Source: Antarcticirhabdus aurantiaca (GTDB lineage Bacteria > Pseudomonadota > Alphaproteobacteria > Rhizobiales > Rhizobiaceae). Taken from it: 64,000 nt of DNA. Positions 17,487-25,821 of this stretch are shown here, piece after piece; position 1 is the stretch's first letter, and the number at the start of each line of letters is the position of its first letter. The stretch is taken from NCBI RefSeq assembly GCF_009765365.1, contig NZ_VTOM01000006.1, positions 1-64,000 on the forward strand, in the 5' to 3' direction. Under the pieces are notes generated by a model. The model was not told the DNA's origin, did not search any database, and was given only the letters and a program-made list of their open reading frames with translations. The position numbers were made by a program, and so were the translations under genes.

Positions 17487-19060
17487 CAGGCCTGTCCCAC
17501 GGCAGTGGGCGCCGCGCGGTCGAGGAAGCGGTCGGCGGCACGCAGCGACAGGGCCATGATGGTGAGGGCGGGGTTGGCGGCGAGCGAACTCGGAAACACG
17601 GAATTGTCGCAGATCCAGAGGTTCGGGGTGTCGAAGCTCCGCCCGAAGGGATCGACCACGGCGCGGTCGGGATCCGTCCCCATGCGGCAGGTGCCGATCG
17701 TGTGGGCGGTGCGCTCCAGAACCCAGATGTCGGAGGCGCCGGCCGCTTCCCAGACCTGGCGCATGAAGGCGACGGCGTGGCGCTTCAGGCGCGCTTCGTT
17801 TTCTCCTTCGGAATAGCGGATCAGGGGCTTGGGCAGGCCGGTCGCGTCTTTCTCGTCGGACAGGGTCAGGCGGTTCTCCTCGGACGGCAGGCTCTCGCCG
17901 TTGATGCCGATGCCGGCGGTCCAGTTGTAACGGTCGAGATAGCGCACGAGGTCCCGGCCCCACAGGCCGCGGCCGCGCGCCACCTGGTCCGACCAGGTCT
18001 GAAGAACGACGCCGAGGCTCTGGACGAGATAGCCGCCGGCGAAGTCGGCGTCCTTCGGCCGCACCATGTCCTCGGTGATGATCGCGGAAGGGTAGCCCTT
18101 GTTCATGCGCATGGGCTTGTCGAAGGTGCCCCAGACCTGAGTCGCGACGTGGGCGGTGTAGTTGCGCCCGACCTGACCGCTGGAATTGGCGAGGTCGTTG
18201 ACGAGGAGGAGGCGCGGCGTCTCGACGGCGCCGGCGCAGAGGAACACGGCGGCGCAGCGCTGGCGCTTCTCGACCTCGCCCTGGCGGTAGAGGACGGCGG
18301 TGATACGCCCCTGCCGGTCGCGCTCGAAGCCGTGGACGAAGCTGTTCGGGCGGATCTCGGCGCCGTGCCCCAGCCCGAGCGGCAGGTAGGTCACGTCCAT
18401 CGAGGTCTTGGCACCGTTGCGGCAGCCCTGGTGGCAGTAGCCGCAATTGCGGCAGGGGACACGGGCGGGGATGCCGCCGACCGCGTAGGGCTCGGAGACC
18501 ACGGCGACGGGACCATCGCTGGCTTTGACACCCAGTGCCTCGCACCCCGCGATCATGGCTTGAGCGGGCGCGTTGCGCTTCACCGGCGGGAGCGGATAGC
18601 GGCGATCCGCGTCCCAGGGATAGTTCGCCGGGCCGGAAACGCCGATGAAGCGCTCGACCTCCTCGTAATAGGGCAGGAGGTCGGAGAAGGAGAGCGGCCA
18701 GTCCTCGCCCTTGCCGGTTTCCGTCTTCAGGCGAAGATCGCGCGCGTCGGCGCGGGGAACGAAGGCGCCCCAGTGGAGCGTCGAGCCGCCGACGCCGACG
18801 CCGCTGTTGTTGGCGCCGAAGGCTTCGGGCGTCTTTCCACCGGATACGCGCTCGTTCATCCAGTAGAGGTCCGCCGACATCGCCTCGTCGGGAACGAATT
18901 CGGTGGCGGGGTCGCGATTGGCGCCGGCCTCCAGCGCCACGACGGTGAGGCCGGCGGCGGCGAGGCGCGCGAGAAGCGGCGCGCCGCCCGCCCCCGTGCC
19001 GATCACCACGACGTCGACGGTCTCGGTCTCGGCGTAGCGCCGCATCCTGTCGAGGTTCAC
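17486..19060 (-). CDS. GMC-family FAD oxidoreductase with cysteine cluster (FAD-GDH alpha-like)
   Basis: 524 aa from GTG 19060, which overlaps the upstream stop as GTGA; GGAGGG lies 6 nt before the GTG. The Rossmann FAD motif GTGAGGAPLLARLAAAG is at 21-37, the second GMC signature GVGVGGSTLHWG near 87-98, and the C-terminal active-site region NPALTIMALSLRAADRF closes the protein. C203, C206, C209 and C213 (CRNCGYCHQGC) form a C-x2-C-x2-C-x3-C cluster, reminiscent of the 3Fe-4S binding cysteines of bacterial FAD-dependent glucose dehydrogenase alpha subunits. No export signal is present. With the upstream subunit-3-like protein it should form a sugar or polyol dehydrogenase; substrate and electron acceptor are unknown. 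Confidence 0.88.
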   Translation of the reverse strand: MNLDRMRRYAETETVDVVVIGTGAGGAPLLARLAAAGLTVVALEAGANRDPATEFVPDEAMSADLYWMNERVSGGKTPEAFGANNSGVGVGGSTLHWGAFVPRADARDLRLKTETGKGEDWPLSFSDLLPYYEEVERFIGVSGPANYPWDADRRYPLPPVKRNAPAQAMIAGCEALGVKASDGPVAVVSEPYAVGGIPARVPCRNCGYCHQGCRNGAKTSMDVTYLPLGLGHGAEIRPNSFVHGFERDRQGRITAVLYRQGEVEKRQRCAAVFLCAGAVETPRLLLVNDLANSSGQVGRNYTAHVATQVWGTFDKPMRMNKGYPSAIITEDMVRPKDADFAGGYLVQSLGVVLQTWSDQVARGRGLWGRDLVRYLDRYNWTAGIGINGESLPSEENRLTLSDEKDATGLPKPLIRYSEGENEARLKRHAVAFMRQVWEAAGASDIWVLERTAHTIGTCRMGTDPDRAVVDPFGRSFDTPNLWICDNSVFPSSLAANPALTIMALSLRAADRFLDRAAPTAVGQA

Positions 19061-19722
19061 GGGGCGCCCTCCCCGGGAAGAAGCGGCTCGAAGGACTCGC
19101 GCTCGCCGATGCCGACGGCGTCGAAACCGGCAAAGGCCGGGCCGCCCTCGTGGCCGTCGAGCGGGCCGGAATAGCCGAGCCGCGCCATGATGGCGGGATG
19201 GGCGACGAAGAGGCGGACGGCATCGGAGCGCACCTCCTCGAACCAGAGCGCGAGCTGGGCGGCGTCGAGGCGGCGCGGCCGCCCCTCCCCGCCCCTCGCC
19301 TCGCCGGCCTGAACGCGGCGCAGGAGTTCGTCCTGCTCGCCGCCCGAAAGTCCCGCGAAGCGCGAGGCGCCGAGCGCCTTGGCGAGGTCGTCCAGCGTGT
19401 CGAGGCCGTAGCGATAGGCGTCTGGGTCGGAGGGCAGCGCCTCGTAGCGCCAGCCGTTGCCGGTGGCCTCCGCCATCATCGCGTCGAGGCGGGCGGCGAG
19501 ATCGATCGGCTCGTCCCCGTCCTGGGGCAGGATGCGGGAGGCGAGCGCGCGCAGCGCGTCGAGCTGCGCGTCCGACAAGGCGCGCGGCTCGTAGGCCGGA
19601 TCGTCGGGCGCCGCGCGGCGCAGCAGCTCGGCGCGCAGGCGCTCGGGGATACGAGGCGAGGTCAGCAGCGCTCGAAGGGCATTCGACGAGGCGTCGGCGG
19701 GGCGATTCAGGATGTCCTGCAA
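19057..19722 (-). CDS. Gluconate 2-dehydrogenase subunit 3-like protein
   Basis: 221 aa. The part LSDAQLDALRALASRILPQDG near 49-69 and the later LALWFEEVRSDAVRLFVAHPAIMARLGYSGP match the gluconate_2-dh3 family, whose members are small partners of GMC dehydrogenases (gamma subunit of FAD-GDH). The family usually carries a twin-arginine signal that exports the GMC subunit. Here the N-terminus (MQDILNRPADASSNALRALL) has none, so this complex is probably cytoplasmic or reads a different export route. It is first in the operon; the next gene overlaps its stop by 4 bases. Confidence 0.85.
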   Translation of the reverse strand: MQDILNRPADASSNALRALLTSPRIPERLRAELLRRAAPDDPAYEPRALSDAQLDALRALASRILPQDGDEPIDLAARLDAMMAEATGNGWRYEALPSDPDAYRYGLDTLDDLAKALGASRFAGLSGGEQDELLRRVQAGEARGGEGRPRRLDAAQLALWFEEVRSDAVRLFVAHPAIMARLGYSGPLDGHEGGPAFAGFDAVGIGERESFEPLLPGEGAP

Positions 19723-19750
19723 GCGGTGCGGTCCGGCTCAAGAGGCAACG

Positions 19751-19764
19751 TTTGGCCAGCCAAA
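19751..19764. promoter_or_regulatory. Short palindrome upstream of the oxidoreductase-GH15 operon
   Basis: TTTGGC-CA-GCCAAA at 19751-19764 lies 28 bases before the first gene of the operon and 63 bases after murQ. It looks like a small dyad operator, for example of a LacI-type regulator. No regulator gene is adjacent. Confidence 0.35.
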
Positions 19765-19826
19765 TGCTTCACCGGGCGGATGGTGCCACCCCGTGCTGCG
19801 GATTGCCGCAGAGAATCGTGGAAAAC

Positions 19827-20732
19827 TCAGCCGCTCTCGGCCAGCGCGGCGCGAAGGCTGCCGCCGGCGGCAGCCAAGCGGCGGTCGGCCTCGTCGGACG
19901 AAAGGCCGCGGGCGACGAGGATGGCGGGCTTGACGCGAAAGCCCGTGGCGTTGAGGGCGGCGCGGGCGGCGGGCTCGTCGCAGGGGACGAGGTCCTGGAC
20001 CATGGCGACGGCGCGCGCCTGGAGCTTGGCGTTGGTGGGGCGCATGTCGACCATGCGGCCGCGATAAACCTTGCCGAGGCCGACCATGAGGGCGGTGGAG
20101 AGAAGGTTCAGCGCGATCTTCTGGGCGGTGCCGGCGGCGAGACGCGTGGAGCCGGCCAAAACCTCCGGGCCGGTGTCGAGGAGGACCGGGCACTGGGCGG
20201 CCTGGAGGAGCGGAGAGCCGGGATTGTTGGCGAGGCCGATCGTGAGGGCGCCGCGCGAGCGCGCCGTCTCCACGGCGGCGAGCGTGAAGGGCGTGCCGCC
20301 GCTGGCGGCGAGCGCGACCAGGACGTCGTTCGGCCCGAGCGCGTTCGCCTCGACGGCCCGGGCGGCGGCCTCGCGGTCGTCCTCGGCGCCCTCGCGGGCC
20401 TGGGCGATGCTGGCCTCGCCGCCGGCGAGGATGACGACGAGGCGCTCCGCCGGCCAGTCGAAGGTCGGCCCGAGCTCGACGCCGTCGAGCATGGCGAGCC
20501 GCCCCGAAGTGCCGGCACCGGCATAGGCGAGGCGCGAGGCCGGGCGGCGCAGGCGCTCGAGCGCGGGGGCGCGGGCGGCCTCGATGGCGGGAAGCGCGGC
20601 GCGCACCGCCGCGACGGCCGCGGCCTGGCCGTCGAGCAGGGCTTCCAGGAGAGCGCCGGGCTCCAGGGCGTCGAGCCGCTCGTTGCGCGCCTCGCTGCGC
20701 TCCGTCGCCCGCGTTTCGATCCCTGCCGCCAT
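19827..20732 (-). CDS. murQ: N-acetylmuramic acid 6-phosphate etherase
   Basis: 301 aa, the usual length for MurQ. It has an SIS domain with YAGAGTSGRLAMLDGVELGPTFDW near 69-92, which includes the catalytic Glu, and a second loop ALAASGGTPFT near 141-151. The stretch KIALNLLSTALMVGLGKVY matches the family. MurQ cleaves the lactyl ether of MurNAc-6-phosphate to GlcNAc-6-phosphate in peptidoglycan recycling, in the cytoplasm. No anmK, murP or amgK lies nearby, so the source of MurNAc-6-P is elsewhere. It is divergent from the 68-aa membrane protein at 20844. Confidence 0.93.
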   Translation of the reverse strand: MAAGIETRATERSEARNERLDALEPGALLEALLDGQAAAVAAVRAALPAIEAARAPALERLRRPASRLAYAGAGTSGRLAMLDGVELGPTFDWPAERLVVILAGGEASIAQAREGAEDDREAAARAVEANALGPNDVLVALAASGGTPFTLAAVETARSRGALTIGLANNPGSPLLQAAQCPVLLDTGPEVLAGSTRLAAGTAQKIALNLLSTALMVGLGKVYRGRMVDMRPTNAKLQARAVAMVQDLVPCDEPAARAALNATGFRVKPAILVARGLSSDEADRRLAAAGGSLRAALAESG

Positions 20733-20843
20733 CGCCGCCGCCCGCCTTCCCGCCGTTTGTCCGCATCAACCGCGAAGGGCGGCAAATGGGTCCCGACAGA
20801 GCCGGTTGCATGCTATGGCGGACGCGTCCCAGGAGGAGTTCCG

Positions 20844-21050
20844 ATGCTGCAGGACCGCAAGAACCCGTTCTACCGCCCGCTTTGGGTGCGGCTCCTGATC
20901 CTCGCGGTCTGCGCCGGCTGGTCCGCCTTCGAGTGGTGGAACGGCGAGCCGACCTGGATGATGATCGCGCTCGCGATCACGGCCTACGCCGTCTACTCCT
21001 TCTTCATCGCCTTCGACCCGGACGACCGCTCGGCCGGGTCGGAAAAGTAG
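20844..21050 (+). CDS. Small two-helix membrane protein, 68 aa (possibly DUF3329)
   Basis: ATG 20844 has an excellent AGGAGGAG 5 nt upstream. The product begins MLQDRKNPFYRPLWVRLL and has two hydrophobic helices (about 15-30 and 36-56) joined by WWNGEPT, with an acidic C-terminal tail. It resembles short alphaproteobacterial membrane proteins annotated DUF3329; I am not certain of that assignment. Function is unknown. It is convergent with iolB, 10 bases away. Confidence 0.8.
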   Translation: MLQDRKNPFYRPLWVRLLILAVCAGWSAFEWWNGEPTWMMIALAITAYAVYSFFIAFDPDDRSAGSEK

Positions 21051-21060
21051 GCGAGCGGCC

Positions 21061-21876
21061 TCAGACGCCCGAGAACAGCCACTCGTGCGGCTTCTCGTTG
21101 TGGAACTTCCAGGCCCGGTGCGGGCCGGCCATGACGTTGAGGTAGTAGCTGTCGTAGCCGTGGACGGTGGCGACGGGATGGTAGCCCTTCGGCACCAGCA
21201 CGACGTCGCCGTCCTCCACCACCATCGCCTCGTCGAGCGCGCGCGCGCCGGTCTCGTCGGCGTCCGTGTAGACGCGCTGGAAGGCGTAGCCCTGGGGCGG
21301 GTTCAGGCGGTGGTAGTAGCTTTCCTCCAGGTAGCTCTCGCGCGGGAGGTCGTCCTGGTCATGCTTGTGCGGCGGGTATGACGAGGTATGGCCGCCCGGC
21401 GTGATCACCTCGACCACGAGGAGCTGGTTCGCCGCACCGTCGGTCTCGGGCATGATGTTGGTGACGTAGCGCGTGTTGGTGCCCTTGCCGCGGGTGGCCT
21501 GCGGATGGGTGCCGGGCGGGATCAGGCGGGCGGGAAAGTCGCCGCCGCCGGGCGCCGAGCAGAGGGCGAGCTCGGCATCCGTGGTCGCCTCGGCCGAGAA
21601 GCGCGAGCCCGCGGGAACGTAGAGCGCGTGGGGCGGGCCTTCGAAGGGGCTCATGCGCTCGCCGATCTCGCCGAAGTCACGACCGTCGACGGACACGCGC
21701 GCCTTGCCCGTGACGAGGACGAGGCAGACCTCGCGGTCGCCCGTTTCCGCCTCGACGCGGTTTCCGGGCTCCAGGCGGTGCAGGGCGAAACCGACATGTC
21801 CCCACCCCGCGCTTTGCGGCGTCACCTCGTGGACGAGCCCTCGCGCGGCTTGCGGCCTTACCTTCAGTTTCGACAT
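21061..21876 (-). CDS. iolB: 5-deoxy-glucuronate isomerase
   Basis: 271 aa, the normal IolB length, a double-stranded beta-helix (cupin) protein. Conserved features are VTPGGHTSSYPPHKHD near 156-171, the ESYLEESYYHRLNPPQGYAFQRVYT block and the C-terminal GYHPVATVHGYDSYYLNVMAG; the histidines and glutamate bind metal. It converts 5-deoxy-D-glucuronate to 2-deoxy-5-keto-gluconate in the cytoplasm, the fourth step of inositol breakdown. It is transcribed away from the transport genes through a shared 196-bp region with a palindromic operator. Confidence 0.95.
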   Translation of the reverse strand: MSKLKVRPQAARGLVHEVTPQSAGWGHVGFALHRLEPGNRVEAETGDREVCLVLVTGKARVSVDGRDFGEIGERMSPFEGPPHALYVPAGSRFSAEATTDAELALCSAPGGGDFPARLIPPGTHPQATRGKGTNTRYVTNIMPETDGAANQLLVVEVITPGGHTSSYPPHKHDQDDLPRESYLEESYYHRLNPPQGYAFQRVYTDADETGARALDEAMVVEDGDVVLVPKGYHPVATVHGYDSYYLNVMAGPHRAWKFHNEKPHEWLFSGV

Positions 21877-21967
21877 GCTTCTCCCCTTTCGTGTTATGCG
21901 TGCGGACCGCGCGACGAGGCACGCCGTGCTTGCCCGAAGCTGTTTCAGCCAAAAATAGAACGAATGG

Positions 21968-21998
21968 TTGACGGGGCCAAGTCAATGAATTATTCATT
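21968..21998 (+). promoter_or_regulatory. Promoter overlapped by a 15-bp palindrome (iolB/inositol transport)
   Basis: TTGACG at 21968-21973 and TATTCA at 21991-21996 with a 17-bp spacer form a good sigma-70-type promoter for the first binding-protein gene. A perfect palindrome AATGAAT-T-ATTCATT at 21984-21998 covers the -10 box and also the likely -35 (TTGACT, minus strand, 21985-21980) of iolB. A bound repressor would block both directions. It resembles the repeats before iolC and is a good candidate IolR operator, though not an exact GGAA-N6-TTCC. Confidence 0.65.
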
Positions 21999-22072
21999 CC
22001 ATCACTGGAACGGCCGAACGATGTAAAATCAAGGCGCGGGAGAGGCGCCGACGGCCGGGTGGGAGGTTTGTC

Positions 22073-23017
22073 ATGAAATTGCACGCGCTCGCCGCATCGC
22101 TGTCGCTCGCCGGGTCCCTGCTCGTTCCCGGGCTCGCCTCGGCCGAGCAGATCGGCGTCTCCGTGGCTCGCTTCGACAACACCTTCCAGACCATCGTGCG
22201 CAACGGCATGGAGGACGCGGCCGCCAAGCTCGACGGCGTCACCCTCCAGATGGAGGACGCGCAGAGCGATCCGAGCCGCCAGATGGACCAGATTCGCAAC
22301 TTCATCTCGGCCGGCGTCGACGCGATCGTCGTCCTCGCGGTCGACTCGGACGGCACCGACGTCATCACCAAGATGGCGGAAGAAGCCAAGATCCCGTTGG
22401 TCTACGTGCTGCACCCGCCGGCCGACCCGGCGGCGCTGCCCGCCAACACCGCCTTCGTCGGCTCCAACGAGGTCGACTCGGGCACGCTCCAGGCGAAGGA
22501 AGTCTGCCGGCTGCTCGGCGGCAAGGGCGACGTCCTCCTGCTGATGGGGCCGCTCAACAACCATTCCTCGCTGATCCGCACCAAGGACGTCCACGACGTC
22601 CTCGCGACGGACGACTGCAAGGGCATGAGCATCGTCGAGGAGCAGAGCGCCAACTGGGACCGGCTCGAGGCCTCGAACATCATGACCAACTGGCTCTCGG
22701 CCGGCATGGGCTTCGACGCCGTGATCGCCAACAACGACGAGATGGCCATCGGCGCCATCCAGGCGATGAGCTCGGCCGGGCACGACATGAGCAAGGTGGT
22801 CGTCGCCGGCATCGACGCGACGCCGGACGGCCTGAAGGAGATGAAGGCCGGCAACCTCGAGGTCACCGTCTTCCAGGACGGCCTGTCCCAGGGCGCCGCG
22901 GCGGTGGACGCTGCGGTGAAGCTGGCGCGCGGCGAGGCCGTCGAGCGCAACATCTGGATCCCGTTCCAGCTCGTGACGCCCGAAACCATGGCCAAGTACG
23001 AGGCCGCCAACCGCTAG
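22073..23017 (+). CDS. Sugar ABC transporter binding protein 1 (inositol-type)
   Basis: 314 aa with a clear signal peptide (about 1-24, ending LASAEQ). It is a RbsB/IbpA-type periplasmic binding protein with [46 protein letters not shown] and VVAGIDATPDGL. It is clearly related to the next gene, but at the ligand-contact loop it reads VYVLHPPAD where the neighbour reads VYVNRQPAN, so the usual Asn-Arg pair is missing. In the inositol context it may bind another inositol isomer or derivative. A palindrome-controlled promoter lies upstream. Confidence 0.88.
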   Translation: MKLHALAASLSLAGSLLVPGLASAEQIGVSVARFDNTFQTIVRNGMEDAAAKLDGVTLQMEDAQSDPSRQMDQIRNFISAGVDAIVVLAVDSDGTDVITKMAEEAKIPLVYVLHPPADPAALPANTAFVGSNEVDSGTLQAKEVCRLLGGKGDVLLLMGPLNNHSSLIRTKDVHDVLATDDCKGMSIVEEQSANWDRLEASNIMTNWLSAGMGFDAVIANNDEMAIGAIQAMSSAGHDMSKVVVAGIDATPDGLKEMKAGNLEVTVFQDGLSQGAAAVDAAVKLARGEAVERNIWIPFQLVTPETMAKYEAANR

Positions 23018-23067
23018 GCGGAGCCGCGCCGGCCGGAACGGCATCCGCGTTCCATCCGCCGGCATAT

Positions 23068-23081
23068 GGAACATGCATTCC
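23068..23081. promoter_or_regulatory. IolR-type operator GGAA-N6-TTCC
   Basis: GGAA-CATGCA-TTCC, flanked by T and A, is a perfect 16-bp palindrome between the two binding-protein genes. It matches the GGAA-N6-TTCC sites of the RpiR-type IolR of Sinorhizobium. It suggests a second regulated promoter for the downstream transporter genes. Confidence 0.7.
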
Positions 23082-23187
23082 AATTCGGCCAACCCGTCCG
23101 GGGGGACGGGCGCCGTGATCATCGCCCGGCGTCGAGCGCGGGCTGCCGTTTCGCCCACCGGCGCGGCATCATCGGGAGGAGACACGC

Positions 23188-24117
23188 ATGAAGAAGCTTC
23201 TGATCGGCACCGCCATGGCTGCCATGATCTCGGGCGCGGCCCATGCCGAGACCATCGGCGTGTCGATGGCGCTGTTCGACGACAACTTCCTGACCGTCCT
23301 GCGCGGCGGCATGCAGAGCCATGCCGACGGCATGGAGAACGTCACGCTGCAGATCGAGGACGCGCAGAACGACGTGTCCCGCCAGCAGAGCCAGATCCAG
23401 AACTTCATCGCCTCGGGCGTCGACGCGATCATCGTCAACCCGGTCGACACGGACGCCACGGCCGCCATCTCGAAGATCGCCGCCGACGCCAACATCCCGC
23501 TGGTCTACGTGAACCGCCAGCCGGCCAACGTCGACGAGCTGCCGGACCGCCAGGCCTTCGTCGCCTCCGACGAGAAGGAGTCCGGCACGCTGCAGACCCA
23601 GGAAGTCTGCAAGCTCCTGAACGGCAAGGGCAAGGCCGTGGTCATGATGGGCGAATTGTCCAACCAGGCCGCCCGCGTGCGCACCCAGGACATCAAGGAC
23701 GTCATCGCCACCGACGCCTGCAAGGGCATCGAGATCGTCGAGGAGCAGACCGCCAACTGGTCGCGCACCCAGGGCGCCGACCTGATGACCAACTGGCTCT
23801 CGGCCGGCATCGAGTTCGACGCCGTGATCGCCAACAACGACGAGATGGCCATCGGCGCCATCCAGGCGCTGAAGTCGGGCGGGCGCTCGATGGACTCGGT
23901 GATCATCGCCGGCATCGACGCCACGCAGGACGCCCTCGCCGCGATGGAAGCCGGCGACCTCGACGTCACCGTCTTCCAGAACGCCGCCGGCCAGGGCCAG
24001 GGCGCGGTCGACGCGGCCCTGAAGCTCGCCCGCAACGAGCCGATCGAGAAGAAGACCTTCGTGCCCTTCGAGCTCGTCACCCCGGCCAATCTCGCCGAGT
24101 ACCAGGCGAAGAACTGA
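23188..24117 (+). CDS. Sugar ABC transporter binding protein 2 (inositol-type)
   Basis: 309 aa, signal peptide about 1-20 ([10 protein letters not shown]). It belongs to the RbsB/IbpA family with [34 protein letters not shown], the canonical contact motif [21 protein letters not shown] and [24 protein letters not shown] lies before the ATG. It is the likely main inositol-binding protein for the ATPase and permease that follow, since it keeps the Asn-Arg ligand pair. A strong stem-loop follows its stop. Confidence 0.9.
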   Translation: MKKLLIGTAMAAMISGAAHAETIGVSMALFDDNFLTVLRGGMQSHADGMENVTLQIEDAQNDVSRQQSQIQNFIASGVDAIIVNPVDTDATAAISKIAADANIPLVYVNRQPANVDELPDRQAFVASDEKESGTLQTQEVCKLLNGKGKAVVMMGELSNQAARVRTQDIKDVIATDACKGIEIVEEQTANWSRTQGADLMTNWLSAGIEFDAVIANNDEMAIGAIQALKSGGRSMDSVIIAGIDATQDALAAMEAGDLDVTVFQNAAGQGQGAVDAALKLARNEPIEKKTFVPFELVTPANLAEYQAKN

Positions 24118-24128
24118 TCCGAACGGGC

Positions 24129-24153
24129 GGGCGCGCGTGACGAGCGCGCGCCC
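24129..24153 (+). promoter_or_regulatory. Intercistronic stem-loop after the binding-protein gene
   Basis: A 9-bp GC stem (GGGCGCGCG at 24129-24137 with its complement at 24145-24153, 7-nt loop) lies 11 bases after the stop and before the ATPase start. Such hairpins after binding-protein genes commonly protect that transcript and lower expression of the membrane parts. No T-run follows. Confidence 0.6.
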
Positions 24154-24190
24154 CCTTCCTCCGACCGTCAGCCGGCAAGGGACGACTTCG

Positions 24191-25732
24191 ATGGTGCTCA
24201 GCCCGCAAACCATGGCGGCGGTCCGCCAGTCCGGCGCGATCCCCGGCGCCGAATACCTCCTTTCCGCCGAAGGTGTGCGCAAGGCCTTTCCCGGCGTCGT
24301 CGCGCTCGACGACGTGCAGTTCAAGCTGAAGCGCGGCACCGTCCACGCCCTGATGGGCGAGAACGGCGCGGGCAAATCCACGCTGATGAAGATCCTCGCC
24401 GGCATCTACCAGCCGGACGCGGGCGAGATCCGCATGAAGAACCAGGCGATCCGCCTGGCCTCGCCGCTCGATGCCCTGGAGAACGGCATCGCCATGATCC
24501 ATCAGGAACTGAACCTGATGCCCTTCATGACGGTGGCCGAGAACATCTGGATCCGCCGCGAGCCCAAGAACCGCCTCGGCTTCGTCGATCACGGCGCGAT
24601 GAACCGGCAGACCGCCGACCTCTTCCGCCGCCTCAACATCGGCCTCGACCCCGAGAGCCTGGTGGGCGAGCTGTCGGTGGCGAACCGGCAGATGGTCGAG
24701 ATCGCCAAGGCGGTCTCCTACGAGAGCGACGTCCTGATCATGGACGAGCCGACCTCGGCGCTGACCGAGACGGAGGTCGAGCACCTCTTCACCATCATCC
24801 GCGACCTGCGCTCCCAGGGCATCGGCATCGTCTACATCACCCACAAGATGAACGAGCTGTTCGAGATCGCCGACGAGTTTTCGGTGTTTCGCGACGGCAA
24901 GTACATCGGCACGCACGCTTCCACCGACGTGACGCGCGACGACATCATCCGCATGATGGTCGGGCGCGAGATCACCCAGATGTTCCCGAAGGAAGAGGTG
25001 CCGATCGGCGACGTCCTCCTGAAGGTCGAGAACCTGACGCTCGACGGCGTCTTCCGCGACGTGTCCTTCGAGGTGCGCTCGGGCGAGATCCTCGGGCTTG
25101 CCGGCCTCGTCGGCTCGGGGCGCTCCAACGTCGCCGAGACGATCTTCGGCGTGACGCCCGCAACCTCCGGCACGATCTCGATCGACGGCCGCCAGGTCGA
25201 CATCTCCTCCCCGACGGAGGCGATCCGCAACCGCATGGCCTTCCTCACCGAGGACCGCAAGGACACGGGCTGCTTCCTGCCGCTCGACATCCTGGAGAAC
25301 ATGCAGCTCGCCGTCCTCCAGGACCGCTACACGCGGGCCGGCTTCGTGCAGGAGGGCAAGCTCGCGCGCGACTGCCAGGAGATGAGCGCCAAGCTGCGGG
25401 TGAAGACGCCGAACCTCTACGAGCGCATCGAGAACCTTTCGGGCGGCAACCAGCAGAAGGTGCTGATCGGCCGCTGGCTGCTCACCAACCCGCGCATCCT
25501 GATCCTCGACGAGCCGACGCGCGGCATCGACGTCGGCGCCAAGGCCGAGATCCACCGCTTCGTCACCGAACTCGCCCGGCAGGGCGTGGCGGTGGTCATG
25601 ATCTCCTCGGAGATGCCCGAGGTGCTCGGCATGAGCGACCGCGTGATGGTCATGCACGAGGGCCGCGTCACCGGCTTCCTCGACAGGGCCGAGGCCACGC
25701 AGGTCAGGGTGATGGAGCTCGCCGCGCAGTAG
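24191..25732 (+). CDS. Sugar ABC transporter ATP-binding protein (two ABC domains)
   Basis: 513 aa from ATG 24191 (AAGGGA 8 nt upstream; a longer frame from 24137 lacks this). Two fused ABC domains of the RbsA/MglA type are present. The first has Walker [10 protein letters not shown], signature [13 protein letters not shown] and Walker [13 protein letters not shown]. The second has the degenerate Walker [10 protein letters not shown], signature [12 protein letters not shown] and Walker [13 protein letters not shown]. It energises inositol uptake at the inner membrane with the permease encoded next. Confidence 0.93.
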   Translation: MVLSPQTMAAVRQSGAIPGAEYLLSAEGVRKAFPGVVALDDVQFKLKRGTVHALMGENGAGKSTLMKILAGIYQPDAGEIRMKNQAIRLASPLDALENGIAMIHQELNLMPFMTVAENIWIRREPKNRLGFVDHGAMNRQTADLFRRLNIGLDPESLVGELSVANRQMVEIAKAVSYESDVLIMDEPTSALTETEVEHLFTIIRDLRSQGIGIVYITHKMNELFEIADEFSVFRDGKYIGTHASTDVTRDDIIRMMVGREITQMFPKEEVPIGDVLLKVENLTLDGVFRDVSFEVRSGEILGLAGLVGSGRSNVAETIFGVTPATSGTISIDGRQVDISSPTEAIRNRMAFLTEDRKDTGCFLPLDILENMQLAVLQDRYTRAGFVQEGKLARDCQEMSAKLRVKTPNLYERIENLSGGNQQKVLIGRWLLTNPRILILDEPTRGIDVGAKAEIHRFVTELARQGVAVVMISSEMPEVLGMSDRVMVMHEGRVTGFLDRAEATQVRVMELAAQ

Positions 25733-25821
25733 CGCGGGACCCCGGCCAAACGCATCCCAAGGACGACACGAACCCCGCCGCGCCGGGCGCCCGCCGCCCG
25801 ATTTCTAGGAGGAGCACTCCC

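Noticed and set aside
17487-19223. Upstream extension of the GH15 frame to 1196 codons
   Set aside because: That part overlaps the GMC oxidoreductase in another frame and is Arg/Pro-rich nonsense; the GH15 start is the ATGA overlap at 17486.
21984-22000. Calling the iolB palindrome an exact IolR consensus
   Set aside because: It is a perfect dyad but does not fit GGAA-N6-TTCC exactly, so it is reported only as a candidate.
24137-24190. Longer N-terminus for the inositol ABC ATPase
   Set aside because: The extension overlaps the intercistronic hairpin and lacks an RBS; ATG 24191 has AAGGGA upstream.
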